Shown: piece after piece, positions 33,485-43,056 of the stretch
Numbering within the stretch: the stretch's first letter is position 1
Layout of the letters: each line of letters starts with the position of its first letter
DNA from: M3007 sp964646615
GTDB lineage: Bacteria > Bacteroidota > Bacteroidia > Chitinophagales > Saprospiraceae
Direction of reading: 5' to 3'
DNA: 64,000 nt
Assembly (NCBI GenBank): GCA_964646615.1
Contig: CAZYEV010000065.1
Coordinates: 22,651-86,650, forward strand
Program-made: the position numbers and the translations under genes
The notes under the pieces: model-generated
Seen by the model: the letters and a program-made list of their open reading frames with translations, nothing else
The model's database searches: none
Told to the model about the DNA's origin: nothing

Positions 33485-34651
33485 TTAAGCGTCTGCCAGC
33501 ACCTCCTGCCAGCGCACATCGCGATAAGCATCCGCTACCAGCGCGGCCAATACCGTGAAAAAGAAAGCACCCAGCACGCTGGCCAGCACAATCAGGCTGC
33601 GCCTGGGGCGGCTTTTGACCGGTGGCGGCTCGGCCGCTTCGACAACCAGCAAAGCCGGAATATCCGTCGAATAGGTGGACAGTATCTGGTTGTAGCGTTC
33701 GATGTCGTAGGTCAACTGCTTGCGCGCCTGATAGTGCATGTCTTGCAGCGTGGCAATGCGCGGCACGGCCTCGTTGAGGCGGTCCACGGTCAGCACCTCC
33801 GCATTGCCCTCGCGCGAGCGCAGCTGCTGGCGTTGTTGCTCGTAGGCTTTGAGGTTGGCGCGGATGTAGGCGAGCGTATCGCGCGGGACACTGGGGTCTT
33901 TTTCCAGTACTTCGAGCCGGGCGCGGTAGCGAATGACTTCTATTTCTGCCGTCGAAAGTTGCCCGGCTATCTGGGCGCTTTGCGTGCCTACGTCGTAAAT
34001 ACCGTATTGCTCTTGCACACGGCGCAGGCTGTCGGCTAAGCGTTCCAGTTCCGCCTGTTTGCGCTTCATATTGTTCTCGTAGGCAGCCAACAGCTGGCGC
34101 TGGCTTTCTTTGCTGAGGCGCTGGCCAATTTCATTGATTTTATCGCGGGCAGCATTCGCCATTTCGGCGGCTAAGCGCGGGTCTTTGTCCTCGACGGTGA
34201 GCTCTAAGGCGTCGTTTTTGTTTTTCTGTACCTGATAGTGTTTGCGCAGGCGTTTGCGCACCTTGTATTCGCCGTCGCGTGCCGTGGAGTCAATGTCGTA
34301 ATGTTCGTAGAGCCGGAAGCGCTCAATCATGAAGTCTTCCACCTCGCGGCTGCGCGCGATTTCAGCTAAGCGGTCCAGGTCGTGGTCGGAGCCGAAGTAG
34401 TCGGTTACCTGCCCTGTGTAGCCGAAGAGCAGTTCGGGGTTGGCTAAGCGCGGGCTGGTGGGATAGAAGACGGTCTTAGCCTCGTAGTAATTGTCCAACA
34501 ATAGCGAGACTCCTATGCTGACAAGGAGAGCAGCCAGACAGATGTTTCGGATGGTTTTGCGCCAGCGGTATAGCGTCCGGACGACCTCTATCAGGCTATC
34601 GCGTTGTTCCATAGCGTTGTAAGCGTGTGTGTCTGAATGAGTATCGGGCAA
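33485..34651 (-). CDS. Wzz-like polysaccharide chain-length/export protein
   Basis: A 388-residue protein with the Wzz layout: TM1 ~38-52 (NICLAALLVSIGVSLLL), a long periplasmic region with coiled coil (~165-220), and TM2 near the C-terminus (SLIVLASVLGAFFFTVLAALVADA) preceded by the Pro-rich PPPVKSRPRR motif. Wzz proteins set polysaccharide chain length with a Wzy polymerase. Adjacent to the ligase/polymerase-like gene (3 bp). ATG 34612 (MEQRDSL) is a good alternative start. Confidence 0.88.
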   Translation of the reverse strand: MPDTHSDTHAYNAMEQRDSLIEVVRTLYRWRKTIRNICLAALLVSIGVSLLLDNYYEAKTVFYPTSPRLANPELLFGYTGQVTDYFGSDHDLDRLAEIARSREVEDFMIERFRLYEHYDIDSTARDGEYKVRKRLRKHYQVQKNKNDALELTVEDKDPRLAAEMANAARDKINEIGQRLSKESQRQLLAAYENNMKRKQAELERLADSLRRVQEQYGIYDVGTQSAQIAGQLSTAEIEVIRYRARLEVLEKDPSVPRDTLAYIRANLKAYEQQRQQLRSREGNAEVLTVDRLNEAVPRIATLQDMHYQARKQLTYDIERYNQILSTYSTDIPALLVVEAAEPPPVKSRPRRSLIVLASVLGAFFFTVLAALVADAYRDVRWQEVLADA

Positions 34652-34746
34652 AGATAGGCAGCCCTTCCGGCATGGATGCCTTCGAGGTGGGCATCTATCG
34701 GAACGGAGCGCCTGACGCCAGAACGCGCGGGGGCGTCAGGATGCTG

Positions 34747-35784
34747 CTATGCCTGCCACGTATCGAGCAGACGGGCGGCTTCTGCCGAACCCATCTGAGC
34801 GGCGGCGCGCAGGTCGAGCGTATATTCAGGACGGCCTATCTGATGCTTGGCAATGGCGCGATGCAGCAGGCACTCCATGCGGGAGCGCTGGTCTTCGCCC
34901 ACAGGCATCGAAAGGGCGCGGTCAAAGGCCTCAATGGCGCTGGAGGGGTCGTTCAGGCCCAGCAAGGCTTTACCCAGCAAATAGGATGCGCGCGGAAGGC
35001 GGTAAAAATTGGGGTCTGACTCGCTGAAGTTGCGCTTCAGGAACAGGTTCAGCTCTTTGCAGGCCTCGGCGTACTTTTTCAAATGCACTAGGCATTCGGC
35101 CTTGCGCAACCGAGCCAGCCAGTGAATGGGCTGAAGGGCTAGGGAGTGCTGGGTCGTCAGGCTGAAGTCCTCGGCTGCACCGGCCCAGTCATTTTTGCGC
35201 ATGCGCAGCTTGCCCCGCCCGTAGTAGGCATCGGGGTGGTGGGGATTGAACGAAATGCTCCGCTCAAAGTCGTGCTGAGCGTCGTCATAGTTGCCCAATT
35301 TATAGTTTACGTAGCCGCGGCGCTCATAGGCTAAGGCGTGTTTTTCGTACTTTTCTATCGCACGGCTGAGGGCCTGAGCCGCTTCCATTTCTTTGCCCGG
35401 CACACCAATCAGCTGCCGACCGCGCAGATACTCCTGCACGGCGACCTTATCGGAGACCGGCTCGATGAAGGTCTGTTCCTGTACCCCGTCGTCACCTACA
35501 CACCAGGCCGCTATGTAGCCCACCGTGGCGTACTGTGCCAACTCGCGGAACAGCTCCACCGTCATACGCCAGGACTTCTCCGGCCCCATCAGCTTCTGCT
35601 GGGGAATCACCAGAGCGAAAGTCTCCGCCTTCAGCACATCCTCCATCTTGAACAGGAGGTTGGTCTTGAAATAATTTTCCATGCGCCCCTGCCAGTGGAG
35701 CTGCACTTTCTCAAAGGTGCGTTCGTTGCCAAAATCCAGACGCCCTTTGAAAATAAGCCGAAGAGATGCCTGCTGCGTATTCAT
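34747..35784 (-). CDS. TPR-repeat protein
   Basis: A 345-residue cytoplasmic protein. The first ~110 residues form an alpha/beta region I do not recognise (MEDVLKAETFALVIPQQK, YIAAWCVGDDG). From ~145 onward tetratricopeptide repeats appear (ALSRAIEKYEKHALAYERRGYVNYKLGNYDDAQHDFERSI, then HPDAYYGRGKLRMRKNDWAGAAEDFSLT), ending in a further pair near 270-330. TPRs mediate protein binding; the partner is unknown. ATG 35784 (MNTQQAS) was chosen, with 35805 an alternative. Upstream of the Wzz-like gene by about 95 bp. Confidence 0.8.
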   Translation of the reverse strand: MNTQQASLRLIFKGRLDFGNERTFEKVQLHWQGRMENYFKTNLLFKMEDVLKAETFALVIPQQKLMGPEKSWRMTVELFRELAQYATVGYIAAWCVGDDGVQEQTFIEPVSDKVAVQEYLRGRQLIGVPGKEMEAAQALSRAIEKYEKHALAYERRGYVNYKLGNYDDAQHDFERSISFNPHHPDAYYGRGKLRMRKNDWAGAAEDFSLTTQHSLALQPIHWLARLRKAECLVHLKKYAEACKELNLFLKRNFSESDPNFYRLPRASYLLGKALLGLNDPSSAIEAFDRALSMPVGEDQRSRMECLLHRAIAKHQIGRPEYTLDLRAAAQMGSAEAARLLDTWQA

Positions 35785-36232
35785 AATTGCCTGCTGTTTT
35801 CCCACAAGGGTGCGCGCCTCCGATAATGGAGAGGCGGTCGGTTCATCTGGCGGGCGCGCAGCGGTCGGCCATCCGTTGATGGAAAACGCCGCGAGATGAT
35901 ATTGGGGCTATTCCAGACTGCTTTACTGTATCGCCCGATAAGGGGGGGATTAAGCATCTTCCGCCCTGAAAAGGCGGAGTACGGGCATGCTTTCAGAATG
36001 GGCTACAAATGTCCGATAAATTACACATCTGACCAAGCCGTGGTTAAATTTTTTTTAAAAAAATTTCGGCGGATGGGCCTTCCGCCCAAACGGATCCGCT
36101 TTTAGATGGCGAAAAATGGGCTCATTTCCAAATAAAAAGAAGGCGACCATAATTTCGTGGAAATAGTGTTGGCGGGTTTTGGCCGCCGCTCGATATTCGC
36201 CCCGTTTTCTGTCATCTCATTCAAATACGACC
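35785..36232. other. 448-bp divergent spacer
   Basis: No supported gene. A short plus frame (35896-36105) has no recognisable motif. The spacer holds an A/T inverted repeat near 36045-36067 (AAATTTTTTTT then AAAAAAATTT), a GGCGGA...TCCGCC-type pair beside it and a TAATTTCG element at 36150-36157 that could be the -7 box of the acyl-CoA ligase gene. Confidence 0.5.
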
Positions 36233-38068
36233 ATGGGCAAAAGGCTTTTTGAGTATCTCTACGAGCAATTAGAGCAGCACCCCTTAGAACGCGCTTTTGG
36301 GCACAAGTGCAACGGCGAATGGCGCTACTACTCTACGGCCGAGATGGTGCAGATGGTCAACGAGGCCAGTCGCGGGCTGTTGGAGCTCGGTCTGAAGCCT
36401 GGCGACAAGGTGGCCACCGTGGTGTATCAGACGTCGCCGGCCTGGGTCGTGCTGGAGTTTGCGCTATTGCAGACGGGCATTTTGAACGTGCCCATGTACC
36501 CGACCATCAGCGCGCGCGAGTACGAGTACATCCTGCGCGAGTCCGAAAGTCAGTACTGTTTTGTGGGCGACGGCGATCTGTACGACAAAGTGCATGCCGC
36601 TCAGCAGCGATTAGGCGGCAGCCTGAAAGAAATTTTTGCCTTTGCCGATGCGCATCCGAACGCCCGCAGTTGGCAGGCGCTGCTGCAACTGGGCCGCCAG
36701 GCACCGCACCGGCAGGAGGAGGTCGAGCGCATTAAAGCCAGCATCCGCCCCGACGACGTCATGACGCTGGTCTATACTTCCGGCACAACGGGCAACCCCA
36801 AGGGCGTCATGCTCACGCACGCTAATGTGGTGTTCAATATCGAAAGCATCCGCCGCCTGCTGCCCTTCCAGCCGGGCGCTCGCGTGCTCAGCTTCCTGCC
36901 CGTCAGCCACATCTTCGAGCGCGCCGCCGTCTATGCCTATACCGCCATGTGCGGCAGCGTAACGTTCACCGGTACCGACAACCTCGGCGGCGAACAGGGC
37001 GACCTGCGCGCCGTTCGGCCCCACTTCTTCACCACCGTGCCGCGCCTGCTGGAGAAGGTCTATGATAAAATCGTGGACAAAGGCCGCGAACTCCGGGGCC
37101 TCAAACGCGCCCTCTTCTTCTGGTCGCTGCGCCTGACCGACGAATGGCACTTCGACTATCAGCCCCGAGGCCTTAAGGCCCTCGCCTGGAAAGTGGCCGA
37201 CACGCTGGTCTTCTCCAAATGGCGGCAGGCCCTGGGCGGCGAAGTGAAGGCCATCATCACCGGCGCCAGCGCCTGCCCGGTGCGCGTCATGCGCACGTTC
37301 AACGCCGCCGGCATCCCCGTGCGCGAAGGCTACGGCATGACAGAAGCCGCCCCAGCCATCAGCTTCAGCCGCATGGAACCCGGCGGTGCTCTCTTGGGCA
37401 CGGTGGGCCCCCTGCTCGACGGCGTGGAGGTCATCATTGAGCCGGGCGAAGGCTTTGGCCCGGGCGAAGGCGAGATACTGGCCAAAAGCCCCGGTGTCAT
37501 GGTGGGCTACTACAAACAACCCGAAAAGACAGCCGAAGTCATCCGCTACATCAACGGCGAACGCTGGCTGGCCACCGGCGATGTCGGCACCTGGGTAGAG
37601 GGGCCGGGAGGGCGCAAATTCCTGAAAATTACCGACCGGAAAAAGGAGCTGTTCAAGACCAGTCAAGGCAAATACGTGGCTCCGGCCCCGCTGGAGGCTG
37701 CCCTCAAGGAGCACTTCTTGGTTGAACAGGCTATGGTCGTAGGCGATGACTTGCGCTACGTTACGGCCCTCATTGTGCCTTCGGTCGAAGGACTGCGCAG
37801 CTGGTGCGAACGCCACAGCATTCCCTGGACGGAGCTGTCTGATATGCTTCACCTGCCCGAGGTGCAGCGCCGCTACGAGATGCTGCTGGAGCGCATCAAT
37901 GCGCATTTTGCGCGGCACGAGCAGATCAAGCGCTTTACCCTGCTGCCCCAGCTGTGGGAGCCATCAAAAGCCGACGGCTCGGAAGCCGAGCTGACGCCCA
38001 CACTCAAGCTGAAGCGGCGCGTCATTCTGGAAAAGTTTCGCCGCGAGATAGAAGCGATGTATCGTTAG
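36233..38068 (+). CDS. Long-chain fatty acid--CoA ligase (AMP-forming)
   Basis: A 611-residue adenylate-forming enzyme. Motif A3 is TLVYTSGTTGNPKGVMLTH; REGYGMTEAAPAISF, WLATGDVGTW and ITDRKKELFKTSQGKYVAP follow as A5, A7 and A8. The last is typical of the long-chain FadD15/ACSBG-like group. It activates fatty acids to acyl-CoA via acyl-AMP, peripheral to the membrane. ATG 36233 (MGKRLFEYLYEQL) was preferred to the longer frame at 36179. It converges with the polyprenyl synthase gene, with 13 bp between stops. Confidence 0.94.
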   Translation: MGKRLFEYLYEQLEQHPLERAFGHKCNGEWRYYSTAEMVQMVNEASRGLLELGLKPGDKVATVVYQTSPAWVVLEFALLQTGILNVPMYPTISAREYEYILRESESQYCFVGDGDLYDKVHAAQQRLGGSLKEIFAFADAHPNARSWQALLQLGRQAPHRQEEVERIKASIRPDDVMTLVYTSGTTGNPKGVMLTHANVVFNIESIRRLLPFQPGARVLSFLPVSHIFERAAVYAYTAMCGSVTFTGTDNLGGEQGDLRAVRPHFFTTVPRLLEKVYDKIVDKGRELRGLKRALFFWSLRLTDEWHFDYQPRGLKALAWKVADTLVFSKWRQALGGEVKAIITGASACPVRVMRTFNAAGIPVREGYGMTEAAPAISFSRMEPGGALLGTVGPLLDGVEVIIEPGEGFGPGEGEILAKSPGVMVGYYKQPEKTAEVIRYINGERWLATGDVGTWVEGPGGRKFLKITDRKKELFKTSQGKYVAPAPLEAALKEHFLVEQAMVVGDDLRYVTALIVPSVEGLRSWCERHSIPWTELSDMLHLPEVQRRYEMLLERINAHFARHEQIKRFTLLPQLWEPSKADGSEAELTPTLKLKRRVILEKFRREIEAMYR

Positions 38069-38081
38069 GGAGTGCTGCGTT

Positions 38082-39056
38082 TCAGGAGTCGCGCTCCAAG
38101 AGTTGCTCCACTGTTTGGCGCAGCAGTGTCTGGTGGTGGCGGGGCACTTTGACAGCGTCCAGATGCTTGAAGGCTTCCTGTTGCAGCTGGGCTTTGGCTG
38201 CGGTAGCGTGCGCCGATATCTCATAACGGTCAAAGATGGCGCGCACGGCCTCTACCTTGCCCGGCGTGTCGGCGGGGGTGCGCAGCCACTGGCGCAGGGC
38301 GGTGCGGTCGGCTTCGTCGGCCAATTCGAGGGCTCTGAGCACCAGAAAGGTTTTCTTGTTTTGCAAAATATCGCCGCCGACCTGCTTGCCCACACGAGCT
38401 GGATTGCCGTAGGTGTCCAACCAGTCGTCTTGAATCTGGAAAGCCGTGCCCGCCATTCGACCAAAATGATAAAGGTGTGCGCGGTCGGTGGGCGATGCGC
38501 CGGCACAACAGGCGCCCATTTCCAGGGCCCCACCCAGCAGCACAGCCGTTTTTTGTTCGATCATGCGCAGGTATTCGGGCAGGCATACCTCATCGCGTTG
38601 CTCGAAGTCCATATCGTGCTGTTGTCCTTCGCACACTTCGACGGCCACGCGGTTGAAAATACGAACCAGTTCAACAGCCGTTTGATTGTTGCGAGCCTTC
38701 AGCAGGTGTTGGTAAGCAAAGATGAGCATCACGTCGCCGCTGAGGATGCCCGTGTTAGTATTCCAGCGCGTATGGACGGTGGGCTTTCCACGCCGCAGCG
38801 GGGCGGCGTCCATGATGTCGTCGTGAATTAGGGTAAAGTTGTGGAACAGCTCGACCGCCCAGGCGGCGGGCAGCGCCTCTTCTACCTCGTCTGTGAACAG
38901 CTCGCAGGCCATCAGCGTCAGCAGCGGTCGTAGGCGCTTGCCGCCCAAAGAGAGCATGTAAGAGCAGGGTTCGTATAGCGTGGGCGGCTCTTCGGGGAAT
39001 GGATGCTGGCGGGCATAGCGCTCCAACATAGCCTGTAAGTCGTTCAGCGAGTGCAT
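38082..39056 (-). CDS. Polyprenyl (geranylgeranyl/farnesyl) diphosphate synthase
   Basis: A 324-residue head-to-tail isoprenyl synthase. First Asp-rich motif LIHDDIMDAAPLRRGKPTVH, second FQIQDDWLDTYG, with GGKRLRPLL binding IPP. Positions just before the first motif (ELFHNFTLIHDD) suggest a short-to-medium product such as GGPP. It could supply GGPP to crtB and crtI. The following glycosyltransferase gene is on the same strand 42 bp upstream. Confidence 0.92.
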   Translation of the reverse strand: MHSLNDLQAMLERYARQHPFPEEPPTLYEPCSYMLSLGGKRLRPLLTLMACELFTDEVEEALPAAWAVELFHNFTLIHDDIMDAAPLRRGKPTVHTRWNTNTGILSGDVMLIFAYQHLLKARNNQTAVELVRIFNRVAVEVCEGQQHDMDFEQRDEVCLPEYLRMIEQKTAVLLGGALEMGACCAGASPTDRAHLYHFGRMAGTAFQIQDDWLDTYGNPARVGKQVGGDILQNKKTFLVLRALELADEADRTALRQWLRTPADTPGKVEAVRAIFDRYEISAHATAAKAQLQQEAFKHLDAVKVPRHHQTLLRQTVEQLLERDS

Positions 39057-39098
39057 GACAGGGTCAGGGACGGTTTTTTTATGAATAAAAAAAGCCCA

Positions 39099-39701
39099 TC
39101 AGGAATGGCTTCGAACCTCATAGGCCAGCCAGTCGGCTTCGGTATCAATGTCGGATAGGGTTGGAAGTATACCGTAATCGAGTCGCAGGCGGTCAAACAC
39201 CTTGAGCGTTTGCTCCAGCACAGCAGGTGTGCTCCAGGCAATGCCTTGGAAGAGTTCAGGGATGAAGCGGTTCATGCCCAGCATGTAATAGCCGCCGTCG
39301 CGGGCAGGGCCGATGATGGCGTCGCGGGTGTCTAAGGCGGCAAAGGCTTCCTCTAAGATTTCTACTGTCAGTTCCGGGCAATCGCTGCCGATGATGATCA
39401 CGTGTTTGCCGCCGGCGGCGAAAGCGCGCTGGAAGGCGTCGGCCATGCGTTCACCCAAATCGCCCGGGCACTGGGCATATTTTTCAAACAGCTCTGTCGG
39501 CCAGATGTCGTCTTCGGCAGGTACGCCATCGGCATAAAAAAGCCATCGACGGTCCGTGGGGGTATCCAAGGCCACCTGTCGGGTTTTTCCCAGCAAAAAC
39601 CGATAGATGTCTGCAGCCTTTTCGTCGCCCATTGTGCGCGCTAAGCGGGTTTTGACCTGGCCCGGGATAGGGTTTTTCACAAAAATGAGCAGGATGTCCA
39701 T
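39099..39701 (-). CDS. TIGR04282-type small glycosyltransferase
   Basis: A 200-residue GT-A-fold protein: ILLIFVKNPIPGQVKTRLA at the N-terminus, GERMADAFQRAF, then HVIIIGSDCPELT and IGPARDGGYYMLGM, matching the family annotated as rSAM/selenodomain-associated transferase 1 (DUF2064). Function is not established; a nucleotide-sugar or nucleotidyl transfer is suggested by the fold. ATG 39701 (MDILLIF) was chosen over 39722. Confidence 0.85.
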   Translation of the reverse strand: MDILLIFVKNPIPGQVKTRLARTMGDEKAADIYRFLLGKTRQVALDTPTDRRWLFYADGVPAEDDIWPTELFEKYAQCPGDLGERMADAFQRAFAAGGKHVIIIGSDCPELTVEILEEAFAALDTRDAIIGPARDGGYYMLGMNRFIPELFQGIAWSTPAVLEQTLKVFDRLRLDYGILPTLSDIDTEADWLAYEVRSHS

Positions 39702-40021
39702 GAGTAGAGGCAAGTGGTGCAAGTGTCAGCTCCGCTTCGAGACGTGGCCTTTTTCGCCGACAAAGGTAAGCGTACGCGAGGGCGATGAGCGGCAAACGCT
39801 GAAGTGGTACAAGCCGGCAGCCAGCCCTTTTTATCAAAAGCAGGATATTTGGCTGAAAGGCTGTTTGAGTGGCAAAATCGTGGTGATAATTTTAGAAAAA
39901 ATTAAAATTCAAAACTTATTGCCGTTTTTGGAAATTCAGGTTGTATGTTTTGGGTTTGCATTAGGTTTGCCCTTGATTTTTAATCCAATCATCCGTTCAC
40001 ACTAAACAAATGCTCTATGTT
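39702..40021. other. 320-bp spacer upstream of the SusC gene
   Basis: AT-rich promoter region between a minus-strand gene and the plus-strand SusC gene. No gene is seen. Several TTTG-containing stretches (around 39940-39975) could hold a Bacteroidota promoter, but no single clear -33/-7 pair stands out. Confidence 0.5.
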
Positions 40022-43000
40022 ATGAAGTACAGACTACGCTTTCGCGCAGCGCTTATGGCAGCGCTGTTTCTCGCAGGCACATCGTTTGCCTTTGCACAGT
40101 TTACGATCACGGGCCGCGTTGCGGATGCCAAAGGCGAAGGCCTCGTGGGTGCCACGGTGGCCGTTGTGGGCACTAACCGCGGCACGACGACCGACCTGAA
40201 CGGTAATTTCCGCATTGATGCACCCGGCTCGGCAGCCACGCTGAACATCACCTACACGGGCTACAAAACAGCTCGGGTACAGGTATCGGCCTCCAGCCCT
40301 CAAGTGGAAATTACCCTGGAGGAAGACTTCGCGGGTCTGGATGAGGTCATCATTTCGGGTCTGGCCACCAGCGTCAAGCGCGCCAACTTGGCCAACTCAG
40401 TGGCCACCATCAGCGCACGTGAGCTGACGGGCATAACCAACCAGAGCACCATGGATGGCGCCCTGTACGGCAAGTTTCGCGGGGCCGAAATTCGAGCCAA
40501 CTCTGGTGCACCGGGTGGTGGCTTCTCGGTGCGCCTGCGCGGCGTAACGTCCATCTTTGGCAACCAGCAGCCGCTGTACATCGTGGATGGCGTCTTCGTC
40601 AACAACGACGCCATTTCGCTGGGCACTAACATCGTATCGGCAGCAGCCGGTGGCGGCAACCCTTCGACCAACCAGGACGACGCCTCCAACCGCATCGCCG
40701 ACATTGACCCGGAAGACATCGAGACCATCGAAATCCTCAAAGGCGCTTCGGCAGCCGCCATCTACGGCTCGCGCGCGGCAGGTGGGGTGGTCATCATCAC
40801 CACCAAGCGCGGCAAGGCGGGCCAGACGCGCGTTACGCTCAACCAGTCCGTGGGCTTTAGCCAGCCCATCCGCCTGCTGGGCATGCGCAACTGGACGGCT
40901 GACCTGGTAGAGAAGGAATTCGGTGCTGCCGACCGCCAGCTCTTCGAGCAAAACGGCCTGACCGACTACGAAAAAGAGCTCTACGACAACCGACCACTGC
41001 TGACCTCTACGCGCCTCGACGTATCGGGCGGCAACGACAAGACAGCCTTCTTCATCGGCGGCACCTACCGCGACGAGGGCGGCCTGGTAGATAATACCGG
41101 CTACCAAAAAATCTCGGGCCGCGTCAACATCAGCCACCGCTTCAACGACTGGATTGATGTGCAGATCACCAACAACTACATCAACTCACGGGCCGACCGG
41201 GGCTTCTTCAACAACTCGAACACCAACACCACCATTGGTTACGCGCATGCCTTCACCAAGCCGTGGCTCAACCTGAAACCCGCCACGCCCGGCGGCGACT
41301 ACCCGGCCGTGCCCTCGGTGGGCTCCAACATCTTAGAGACGGTGGCACTGGTAACCAACCGCGAGCAGGTGAACCGCTACATTGGGGGCGCCAACCTGAA
41401 CGTGCGCCTGTGGCACAACGACAACAACGAACTGAAGGCCGTCGTGCGCGCTGGATTAGACCAATTCACCCTGCACACCACTTCCATCTTCCCGCAAAAC
41501 CTGTCGTACTTCCGCGACCCGGGCACACTGGGCGGCGTCTCCATCGCCGGGCGCACGCTCAACACCAACACCAACCTGTGGGGCTTCTTAGTGTACACGC
41601 ACGTAACCAACGGCGGTACCACCCTCCGCACGCAGGGCGGCCTGACGTCAGAAAACTTCGACCAAAACGTCATCATCAACACCGCTTCGCGCCTCAACGG
41701 CTCGCAGACCAACCTGGACCAGTCGGGTGTCGTGTCCGTCTTCCAGCGTCGCTTCCCGCAAAAGGACCGCGGCTTCTTCCTCCAACAGGATTTCAACTGG
41801 AAAGACCGCATCATGCTCTCCGTCGGCATCCGGGGCGACAAGTCCACCAACAACGGCGACGCCGACAAGCTCTACTATTATCCGAAAGCCAACGCTGCCG
41901 TCAACCTGCACGAATTCGGCGACTTCCTCCGAAGCGGCCCCATCAGTCAGGCAAAACTGCGCGTTGCCTATGGCCAGGCCGGTCGCTTCTCCAACTTCGA
42001 CGACCGCTTCAACCCCATGGTCGCCACCTTCATCGGCAGCAACAACGGCCTGTACACAGCCACCTTGCGCGGCAACACAAACGTAGGCCCCGAACGCCAG
42101 AGCGAACTGGAATTCGGCACCGACCTGGGCTTTTTCAAAAACCGCATCGTGGTGGATATCACCTACTACATCAAGCGCATTGACGACCTATTGCTGCGCG
42201 CACAAGTACCGCAATCCACCGGCTACACTACCCAGGTCATCAACGCCGGCGGCTTAGAAAACCGCGGTATCGAAATCGGCCTTGACCTCGTGCCTATCCG
42301 CACCAACAACTTCAACTGGACCAGCAGCATCAGCTTCTGGAAAAACCGCTCCGAAGTTACGCGCTTGGACGTGCCAGCCTTCAACATCGGTGGCTTCGCG
42401 CTCAGCTTAGGCCAGTATCGCATCGAAAAAGGCCTGCCTGCCACCACCATCGTCGGTACGGTGCCCGTCAACGACCCCGAGTTTGGCAAAAAGTCGTATA
42501 AAATCTACGGCGACGCCGAACCCGATTTTAACATGGCCTTCAACAATGCCTTTAGCCTGGGCCGCTTTGAATTGAATTTCCTTATCCACTGGCGCCAGGG
42601 CGGCGACGCCATCAACCTCAGCACGCTGCTGTGGGACTTAGGCCAACTAACGTGGGACTACGACGACAAAACCCTCGACCCATCAGGCCAGCTCAGCAAT
42701 GGGCCATATCGCGTACAGCAGTGGAATGCCAACCGCAACACCCAGCCCTGGATAGAGGATGCCGGCTTCGTACGGCTGCGCGAAATAGGCCTGTACTACA
42801 ACATCCCGCGCCGCGTCTTCAGCGATAAACTCAGCCTGCGCCTCGGCGTCAGCGGACGCAACGTGTTCAACCGTTTCAATTACAACAGTTACGACCCAGA
42901 GGTCTCCAACTTCGGTAATAACGTGCTGGCCAACACCGTCGAAGTAACGCCCTTCCCCAGCTCCAAACGCTGGGTATTCCACCTGACAGCCAACTTCTAA
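40022..43000 (+). CDS. SusC/RagA-family TonB-linked outer-membrane receptor
   Basis: A 992-residue SusC-type protein: signal peptide ~1-28 (AALMAALFLAGTSFAFAQ), carboxypeptidase-like domain ~30-105 (ITGRVADAKGEGLVGATV), plug with LYIVDGVFVNN and the SusC signature DIETIEILKGASAAAIYGSRAAGGVV (~225-265), then a 22-strand-type barrel ending VFHLTANF. It imports a ligand with its SusD partner using TonB energy. ATG 40022 was chosen over 40010. It precedes susD by 56 bp. No polysaccharide-degrading enzymes are nearby, so the substrate could be peptide or glycan. Confidence 0.95.
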   Translation: MKYRLRFRAALMAALFLAGTSFAFAQFTITGRVADAKGEGLVGATVAVVGTNRGTTTDLNGNFRIDAPGSAATLNITYTGYKTARVQVSASSPQVEITLEEDFAGLDEVIISGLATSVKRANLANSVATISARELTGITNQSTMDGALYGKFRGAEIRANSGAPGGGFSVRLRGVTSIFGNQQPLYIVDGVFVNNDAISLGTNIVSAAAGGGNPSTNQDDASNRIADIDPEDIETIEILKGASAAAIYGSRAAGGVVIITTKRGKAGQTRVTLNQSVGFSQPIRLLGMRNWTADLVEKEFGAADRQLFEQNGLTDYEKELYDNRPLLTSTRLDVSGGNDKTAFFIGGTYRDEGGLVDNTGYQKISGRVNISHRFNDWIDVQITNNYINSRADRGFFNNSNTNTTIGYAHAFTKPWLNLKPATPGGDYPAVPSVGSNILETVALVTNREQVNRYIGGANLNVRLWHNDNNELKAVVRAGLDQFTLHTTSIFPQNLSYFRDPGTLGGVSIAGRTLNTNTNLWGFLVYTHVTNGGTTLRTQGGLTSENFDQNVIINTASRLNGSQTNLDQSGVVSVFQRRFPQKDRGFFLQQDFNWKDRIMLSVGIRGDKSTNNGDADKLYYYPKANAAVNLHEFGDFLRSGPISQAKLRVAYGQAGRFSNFDDRFNPMVATFIGSNNGLYTATLRGNTNVGPERQSELEFGTDLGFFKNRIVVDITYYIKRIDDLLLRAQVPQSTGYTTQVINAGGLENRGIEIGLDLVPIRTNNFNWTSSISFWKNRSEVTRLDVPAFNIGGFALSLGQYRIEKGLPATTIVGTVPVNDPEFGKKSYKIYGDAEPDFNMAFNNAFSLGRFELNFLIHWRQGGDAINLSTLLWDLGQLTWDYDDKTLDPSGQLSNGPYRVQQWNANRNTQPWIEDAGFVRLREIGLYYNIPRRVFSDKLSLRLGVSGRNVFNRFNYNSYDPEVSNFGNNVLANTVEVTPFPSSKRWVFHLTANF

Positions 43001-43056
43001 TAGGCAGACGCTGAAGGGATTAACACCGTTTTTTAACAAAAAAAATTCAGTAAGAA

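Noticed and set aside
36611..37918. 435-residue minus-strand frame
   Set aside because: Antisense to the acyl-CoA ligase gene, which has all family motifs.
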